Below are positions 59,541 through 64,000 of a stretch of 64,000 nt of DNA, in pieces. The position numbers and the translations under genes were made by a program. Below the pieces are notes generated by a model. It did no database searches and was not told where the DNA came from. It saw only the letters and a program-made list of their open reading frames with translations. The stretch is from NCBI RefSeq assembly GCF_003112535.1, contig NZ_BEWA01000017.1:124001-188000 (forward strand), written 5' to 3'. This DNA comes from Streptomyces rishiriensis. GTDB lineage: Bacteria; Actinomycetota; Actinomycetes; Streptomycetales; Streptomycetaceae. The first letter of the stretch is position 1, and each line of letters opens with the position of its first letter.

Positions 59541-59873
59541 GCCTGAGACCCTATGCCGACATGTGGGGAACCCGACGCGGCGGGCGATGTCTGCGATGTC
59601 GGCTTTGCGTGGCACGGTTTGTCGGCCGGGCCGCCGATCACCGATGATGATCTCGGCAAAGGCCGGTTCAAGCCGGGTTCGAGCCGGGCCGTTCGGACCG
59701 CGTCGACCGGGCCCGAACGGGTGGTGAACACGGCCCTGTCGGCATCCGATAGCCTCTGCCGACATGCCGCCCGCCCGGCGCGGCCACCGGTGAGACCTCC
59801 GGTGCGGCCAGGGGGCGCCCCCCATTGTGTACATGACCGGCGTGCCATGCGCCGGACCAGGGAGTGAGTTCGG
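59541..59873. promoter_or_regulatory. Divergent promoter region with five GCCGACA/TGTCGGC motifs
   Basis: 333 bases between galE and the DUF5941-like gene, no gene. The heptamer TGTCGGC occurs at 59597, 59620 and 59737 and its complement GCCGACA at 59555 and 59758. Two of them form a perfect inverted repeat, TGTCGGCA at 59737-59744 and TGCCGACA at 59757-59764. This looks like a shared operator region for galE and the CDP-alcohol operon. A short GC-rich inverted-repeat-like block at 59668-59700 is not a tRNA. Confidence 0.6.
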
Positions 59874-61709
59874 TTGTCGACCGCCATCCTCACCGGCTCG
59901 CCGGTCCCCGGATCGTCGATCGAGGGCGATCTGCGGTCCCTCGGCTTCGACGTCCGGGCCGCCTCCGACGCCGGTGACGCCGAGACCCTCCTCGCCGCCG
60001 TCCCCGGCGACGAGCGCGTCGCCGTCGTGGACGCCCGCTTCGTGGGCCACGAGCACGCGCTGCGCCTCGGTCTCACCGACCCCCGGTTCGCGCTCGCCGC
60101 CATCCCGGGCGCGGTGACCGCGCAGCCGGCCGGCCGGCAGGCGCTGACCCGCGCGATGGCCCGGGAGAACTCCGCCTCCGGCGGCGGCGCCCCGGCCGGC
60201 GCCTCCGCGCGAGCCGCGTCGAGCGTCGAGGACGTCGACAGCCTCGCCGACCGCATCGTCGCCTCGCTCGACGCCGACGGCGCCGACGTGCACCGCCCCG
60301 AGCTGGGCAGTCTGGTCGCCGAGGTCCCCGCCGACCCGCAGGCCCGCAACGAGGCACGGCAGGCCGTCGCCGCCGTGGACGACGAGGCCGTCCGCCTGAA
60401 GTCGGCCGTCAAGGCACGCGACGGCTTCTTCACCACCCACTTCATCAGCCCGTACTCGCGCTACCTCGCCCGCTGGTGCGCCCGCCGCGGCCTCACCCCG
60501 AACCAGGTCACCACCGCCTCGCTGATCACCGCGCTGATCGCGGCGGCCTGCGCGGCCACCGGCACCCGGCCCGGGTTCGTCGCGGCCGGCGTCCTGCTCA
60601 TCGCGTCCTTCGTGCTGGACTGCACCGACGGCCAGCTCGCCCGCTACTCCCTGCAGTACTCCACGCTCGGCGCCTGGCTCGACGCCACCTTCGACCGGGC
60701 CAAGGAGTACGCCTACTACGCCGGCCTCGCGCTCGGCGCGTCCCGCGGCGGCGGCAGCGACGACGTATGGGCGCTCGCCCTGGGCGCGATGATCCTGCAG
60801 ACCTGCCGGCACGTCGTGGACTTCTCCTTCACCGAGGCCAACCACGACGCCACCGCGAACACCAGCCCCACCGCCGCCCTCTCCGACAAGCTCGACAGCG
60901 TCGGCTGGACGGTCTGGGTGCGGCGGATGATAGTGCTGCCCATCGGCGAACGATGGGCCATGATCGCCGTGCTCACCGCCGCGACGACCCCGCGCATCAC
61001 CTTCTACGCGCTGCTGGTCGGCTGCGCCTTCGCGGCGACGTACACCACCGCCGGGCGGGTGCTGCGCTCGCTGACCCGCAGGGCCCGGCGCACCGACCGG
61101 GCGGCGCAGGCGCTGGCCGACCTCGCGGACACCGGCCCGCTGGCCGAACCGCTGATCCGCCTCGCGCCGGGCAGGCCCCGTCGGACCGCTCCCCTCTCCG
61201 CCGCCGTCGGCGCCGTCCTGATGACCGGCGGCGCCTGGGCGTGGGGAGCGAGCTGGTGGCTCGTCCTGGCGGCGCTGGTCTACGTCGCGCTGTCCGCCGA
61301 GGCCCTCTCCCACCCCCTCAAGGGCGCCCTCGACTGGCTGATCCCGCCGTTCTTCCGGGCCGCCGAATACTGCACGGTCCTCATCCTCGCGGCGAAGAGC
61401 GGGGGCGGTGCGGCGCTTCCCGCGGCTTTCGGCCTGGTGGCCGCCGTCGCCTACCATCACTACGACACGGTGTACCGCATCCGCGGCAACGCCGGAGCGC
61501 CGCCGGCCTGGCTGGTGCGCGCAGTCGGGGGGCAGGAAGGGCGGACGCTGCTCGTGGCCGTGCTGGCCGCGCTGCTCACCGCTTCGCAGTTCGAGGTCGC
61601 GCTCACGGTGCTCGCCGTGGCCGTCGCCCTGGTGGTGCTCGTCGAGAGCATCCGCTTCTGGGTGTCCGCAGGGGCCCCCGCCGTACACGATGAAGGAGAA
61701 CCCGCATGA
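59874..61709 (+). CDS. DUF5941-like / CDP-alcohol phosphatidyltransferase fusion
   Basis: 611 residues from TTG 59874 (GGGAG nine bases ahead). The N-terminal 165 residues are a soluble region (TAILTGSPVPGSS, VAVVDARFVGHEHALRLGL) that I cannot assign beyond a nucleotidyltransferase-like look. Next comes the CDP-alcohol phosphotransferase core with the full DG-x2-AR-x8-G-x3-D-x3-D motif (DCTDGQLARYS, GAWLDATFDRAKEY) in a six-helix membrane part. About 200 further residues with four or five helices follow. It would join a CDP-activated alcohol or diacylglycerol to an alcohol acceptor. ATGA overlap (61706-61709) couples it to the next gene. Confidence 0.85.
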   Translation: MSTAILTGSPVPGSSIEGDLRSLGFDVRAASDAGDAETLLAAVPGDERVAVVDARFVGHEHALRLGLTDPRFALAAIPGAVTAQPAGRQALTRAMARENSASGGGAPAGASARAASSVEDVDSLADRIVASLDADGADVHRPELGSLVAEVPADPQARNEARQAVAAVDDEAVRLKSAVKARDGFFTTHFISPYSRYLARWCARRGLTPNQVTTASLITALIAAACAATGTRPGFVAAGVLLIASFVLDCTDGQLARYSLQYSTLGAWLDATFDRAKEYAYYAGLALGASRGGGSDDVWALALGAMILQTCRHVVDFSFTEANHDATANTSPTAALSDKLDSVGWTVWVRRMIVLPIGERWAMIAVLTAATTPRITFYALLVGCAFAATYTTAGRVLRSLTRRARRTDRAAQALADLADTGPLAEPLIRLAPGRPRRTAPLSAAVGAVLMTGGAWAWGASWWLVLAALVYVALSAEALSHPLKGALDWLIPPFFRAAEYCTVLILAAKSGGGAALPAAFGLVAAVAYHHYDTVYRIRGNAGAPPAWLVRAVGGQEGRTLLVAVLAALLTASQFEVALTVLAVAVALVVLVESIRFWVSAGAPAVHDEGEPA

Positions 61710-62458
61710 TCGGCCTCGTGCTGGCGGCCGGCGCCGGACGGCGTCTGCGCCCCTACACCGACAGCCTGCCCAAGGCGCTGGTGCCGGTGGGGCCTGCGGG
61801 CATAGAGGGCGAGCCCACGGTCCTGGACCTGACGCTCGGCAACTTCGCCGAGATCGGTCTGACCGAGGTCGCGGTGATCGTCGGCTACCGCAAGGAGGCC
61901 GTGTACGAGCGCAAGGCGGCGCTGGAGGCCAAGTACGGCCTCAAGCTCACCCTCATCGACAACGACAAGGCCGAGGAGTGGAACAACGCCTACTCCCTGT
62001 GGTGCGGCCGTGACGCCCTCAAGGACGGCGTGATCCTCGCCAACGGCGACACCGTCCACCCCGTCTCCGTGGAGAAGACGCTGCTCGCCGCGCGCGGCGA
62101 GGGCAAGAGGATCATCCTCGCGCTCGACACCGTGAAGTCCCTCGCGGACGAGGAGATGAAGGTCGTCGTCGACCCCGGGAAGGGCATGACGAGGATCACC
62201 AAGCTGATGGACCCGGCCGAGGCCACCGGCGAGTACATCGGCGTCACCCTCATCGAGGGCGACGCCGCCCCCGAACTGGCCGACGCGCTCAAGACCGTGT
62301 GGGAGAGCGACCCGCAGCAGTTCTACGAGCACGGGTACCAGGAACTGGTGAACCGCGGCTTCCGTATCGACGTGGCGCCGATCGGCGACGTCGCGTGGGT
62401 CGAGATCGACAACCACGACGACCTCGCCCGCGGACGGGAGATCGCGTGCCAGTACTGA
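61706..62458 (+). CDS. Nucleotidyltransferase (sugar- or polyol-phosphate type)
   Basis: 250 residues, NTP-transferase fold. The N-terminal loop GLVLAAGAGRRLRPYTDSLP and KALVPV binds the nucleotide, the GVILANGDTVHP segment the metal. Similar to enzymes that make CDP- or GDP-activated sugar phosphates, inositol-1-phosphate or phosphocholine (MobA/IPCT type). The preferred nucleotide cannot be read. It sits between two CDP-alcohol phosphotransferase genes and overlaps both neighbours (4 bases before, 13 after). The simplest idea is that it makes the CDP-alcohol used by them. Confidence 0.87.
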   Translation: MIGLVLAAGAGRRLRPYTDSLPKALVPVGPAGIEGEPTVLDLTLGNFAEIGLTEVAVIVGYRKEAVYERKAALEAKYGLKLTLIDNDKAEEWNNAYSLWCGRDALKDGVILANGDTVHPVSVEKTLLAARGEGKRIILALDTVKSLADEEMKVVVDPGKGMTRITKLMDPAEATGEYIGVTLIEGDAAPELADALKTVWESDPQQFYEHGYQELVNRGFRIDVAPIGDVAWVEIDNHDDLARGREIACQY

Positions 62459-63507
62459 CCCGGCTGATCCCCTCACCGGTCGTCGTCGACATCCGCCCGG
62501 GTGCCCTCGACGATCTGGTCGGGGTGCTCGCCGACGAGCGCATCTCGCACTCGGGCAAGCTCGCGATCGCCGTCAGCGGCGGCTCGGGCGCCCGGCTGCG
62601 CGAACGCCTCACCCCGGCCCTGCCCGGCGCCACCTGGTACGAGGTCGGCGGCGGCACCCTCGACGACGCCGTCCAGCTGGCCGGCGACATAAAGGCCGGC
62701 CGCTACGACGCCGTCGTGGGCCTGGGCGGCGGCAAGATCATCGACTGCGCCAAGTTCGCCGCGGCACGGGTGGGCCTCCCGCTGGTCGCCGTGCCGACCA
62801 ACCTCGCGCACGACGGACTGTGCTCGCCCGTCGCCACGCTCGACAACGACGCGGGGCGCGGCTCCTACGGTGTGCCGAACCCGATCGCCGTCGTGATCGA
62901 CTTGGACGTCATCCGCGAGGCCCCGGTCCGGTACGTGCGGGCCGGCATCGGCGACGCCGTCTCCAACATCTCCGCCATCGCGGACTGGGAACTCGCCAAC
63001 CGGATCAAGGGCGAGAAGATCGACGGCCTCGCCGCCGCGATCGCCCGCCAGGCCGGCGAGGCGGTGCTCAGGCACCCGGGCGGCATCCAGGACACCGACT
63101 TCCTCCAGGTCCTGGCCGAGGCGCTGGTGCTCAGCGGCATCGCCATGTCGGTGTCGGGCGACTCCCGCCCGTCCTCCGGCGCCTGCCACGAGATCAACCA
63201 CGCCTTCGACCTGCTCTTCCCCAAGCGGGCCGCCGCCCACGGCGAGCAGTGCGGCCTCGGCGCGACCTTCGCGATGTACCTGCGCGGAGCCCACGAGGAG
63301 TCGGCCTACATGGCGCAGGTGCTGCGCCGGCACGGGCTGCCGGTCCTGCCCGAGGACATCGGCTTCACGGTGGACGAGTTCGTCCGGGCCGTGGAGTTCG
63401 CCCCCGAGACCCGGCCCGGCCGCTACACGATCCTCGAACACCTCGACCTCAAGACCGAACAGATCAAGGACGTCTACGCCGACTATGTCAAGGCCATCGG
63501 TAGCTGA
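62446..63507 (+). CDS. Glycerol-1-phosphate-dehydrogenase-like iron/zinc alcohol dehydrogenase
   Basis: 353 residues, of the AraM/EgsA dehydroquinate-synthase-like family. Dinucleotide motif VVGLGGGKIIDCAKFAA, then VPTNLAHDGLCSPVATL, a signature of sn-glycerol-1-phosphate dehydrogenases; metal ligands Asp and His in DDGLC-like, ACHEINHAFDLL and AAHGEQCGLG. These enzymes reduce dihydroxyacetone phosphate to glycerol-1-phosphate. GTG 62446 has GGGAG five bases ahead and overlaps the nucleotidyltransferase gene by 13 bases. A related substrate (another ketose phosphate) cannot be excluded. Confidence 0.86.
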   Translation: MPVLTRLIPSPVVVDIRPGALDDLVGVLADERISHSGKLAIAVSGGSGARLRERLTPALPGATWYEVGGGTLDDAVQLAGDIKAGRYDAVVGLGGGKIIDCAKFAAARVGLPLVAVPTNLAHDGLCSPVATLDNDAGRGSYGVPNPIAVVIDLDVIREAPVRYVRAGIGDAVSNISAIADWELANRIKGEKIDGLAAAIARQAGEAVLRHPGGIQDTDFLQVLAEALVLSGIAMSVSGDSRPSSGACHEINHAFDLLFPKRAAAHGEQCGLGATFAMYLRGAHEESAYMAQVLRRHGLPVLPEDIGFTVDEFVRAVEFAPETRPGRYTILEHLDLKTEQIKDVYADYVKAIGS

Positions 63508-64000
63508 ACTCAGACCGGTCGTCCACCCTCCGGGGGTGAAGGACCGGCGCAGCGGTGAGCACTGGATGGGACGCCTCTACATGCGAGAGGTGTCCCTGCG
63601 GGTGGACCGCTACCTGGTCGACACCAGGGTCACGCCCAACCAGCTCACGTACCTGATGACCGTCTTCGGCGTGCTCGCGGCCCCGGCCCTGCTGGTGCCG
63701 GGGATCACGGGCGCCGTGCTCGGCGTGGTGTGCGTCCAGATGTACCTGCTGCTGGACTGCGTCGACGGCGAGATCGCGCGCTGGAAGAAGCAGTACTCCC
63801 TCGCCGGGGTCTACCTGGACCGGGTCGGCGCGTATCTCACCGACGCCGCCGTGCTCGTCGGCTTCGGCCTGCGCGCGGCCGACCTGTGGGGCAGCGGACG
63901 GATCGACTGGCTGTGGGCCTTCCTCGGCACGCTGGCCGCGCTCGGCGCGATCCTGATCAAGGCCGAGACCGACCTCGTCGGCGTCGCCCGTCACCAGGGC
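63485..64000 (+). CDS. Second CDP-alcohol phosphatidyltransferase, cut by window end
   Basis: About 172 N-terminal codons. ATG 63485 (SRPSVAELRPVVHPPGVKDR) overlaps the dehydrogenase gene by 23 bases and is supported by the family-like N-terminus. The membrane core holds LLLDCVDGEIARWKKQYSLA, GVYLDRVGAYLTDA. Compared with DG-x2-AR-x8-G-x3-D-x3-D, the fourth Asp (catalytic base in studied members) is Ala; an Asp occurs four residues later. The rest of the protein is outside. Part of the same tight operon, so it probably works on the same product as the first transferase. Confidence 0.88.
   Translation, partial: MSRPSVAELRPVVHPPGVKDRRSGEHWMGRLYMREVSLRVDRYLVDTRVTPNQLTYLMTVFGVLAAPALLVPGITGAVLGVVCVQMYLLLDCVDGEIARWKKQYSLAGVYLDRVGAYLTDAAVLVGFGLRAADLWGSGRIDWLWAFLGTLAALGAILIKAETDLVGVARHQG

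Noticed and set aside
59668..59700. Possible tRNA-like GGTTCAAGCC/GGTTCGAGCC sequence
   Set aside because: No cloverleaf arms or anticodon stem can be drawn; it is a GC-rich direct repeat.
58560..61688. Minus-strand frame of 1042 codons reaching far upstream of galE
   Set aside because: Only the galE part has domain content; the rest mirrors the DUF5941-like gene on the other strand.
1..64000. Mobile elements or a horizontally acquired island
   Set aside because: No transposase, integrase, att-like duplication, tRNA target or drop in GC content was found.

Overview
The window is about 72 percent GC, with nearly all codons ending in G or C, many GTG and TTG starts, twin-arginine exports, a WhiB-family regulator, an SsgA-like sporulation protein, DUF2510 proteins and a PcaV-controlled pca operon. 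Together these point to a Streptomyces chromosome. I see no rRNA, tRNA, CRISPR array, insertion sequence, integrase or phage genes. The gene content looks like ordinary chromosomal accessory and housekeeping DNA.

Region 1 (1-18.9 kb) is an aromatic-acid module. A vanillate O-demethylase set lies at 1-1719 (Rieske oxygenase, a 63-residue CxC protein, and a reductase cut by the window edge). Vanillate demethylation yields protocatechuate, and the complete protocatechuate branch of the beta-ketoadipate pathway lies at 12.0-18.7 kb as pcaIJFHGBL, read leftwards under the divergent MarR regulator pcaV. Between them are a secreted phospholipase C, a scramblase-like protein, a DMT transporter/PAP2 pair with a divergent TetR gene, a DUF2510 membrane protein and a large STAND-type ATPase facing the end of the pca operon.

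Region 2 (19.4-36.5 kb) is mixed: a DUF3048 lipoprotein, a zinc alcohol dehydrogenase, a divergent LigC ligase / LigD-type polymerase pair, a LacI regulator, a VOC protein, a WhiB protein, an acyl-ACP desaturase, dimethylargininase, an ABC-F ATPase with a long attenuator-like leader, an SsgA-like protein, a Ycf48-like protein, endonuclease V, small proteins and a saccharopine-dehydrogenase-like protein.

Region 3 (36.6-45.2 kb) holds a CoA-transferase / thiolase / FadB beta-oxidation operon, with a convergent MerR gene whose upstream region shares an operator-like 19-mer with the operon promoter. It continues with an asparagine-type permease and a PfkB kinase preceded by a decayed macrodomain gene.

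Region 4 (45.3-58.4 kb) has an M1 peptidase and an S15 peptidase (both secreted), a D-amino-acid-oxidase-like flavoprotein, a second ABC-F ATPase, a glycolipid-binding-like protein, Tex, an enoyl-CoA hydratase, an anti-sigma-type ATPase, idi and a CzcD-like exporter.

Region 5 (58.5-64 kb) is the most interesting. galE is divergent from a tightly overlapping operon: a DUF5941-like/CDP-alcohol phosphatidyltransferase, an NTP-transferase, a glycerol-1-phosphate-dehydrogenase-like enzyme and a second CDP-alcohol phosphatidyltransferase with an altered active-site motif, cut by the window end. It reads as a pathway that makes a polyol phosphate, activates it with a nucleotide and puts it into a phospholipid or phosphodiester product that I cannot name.
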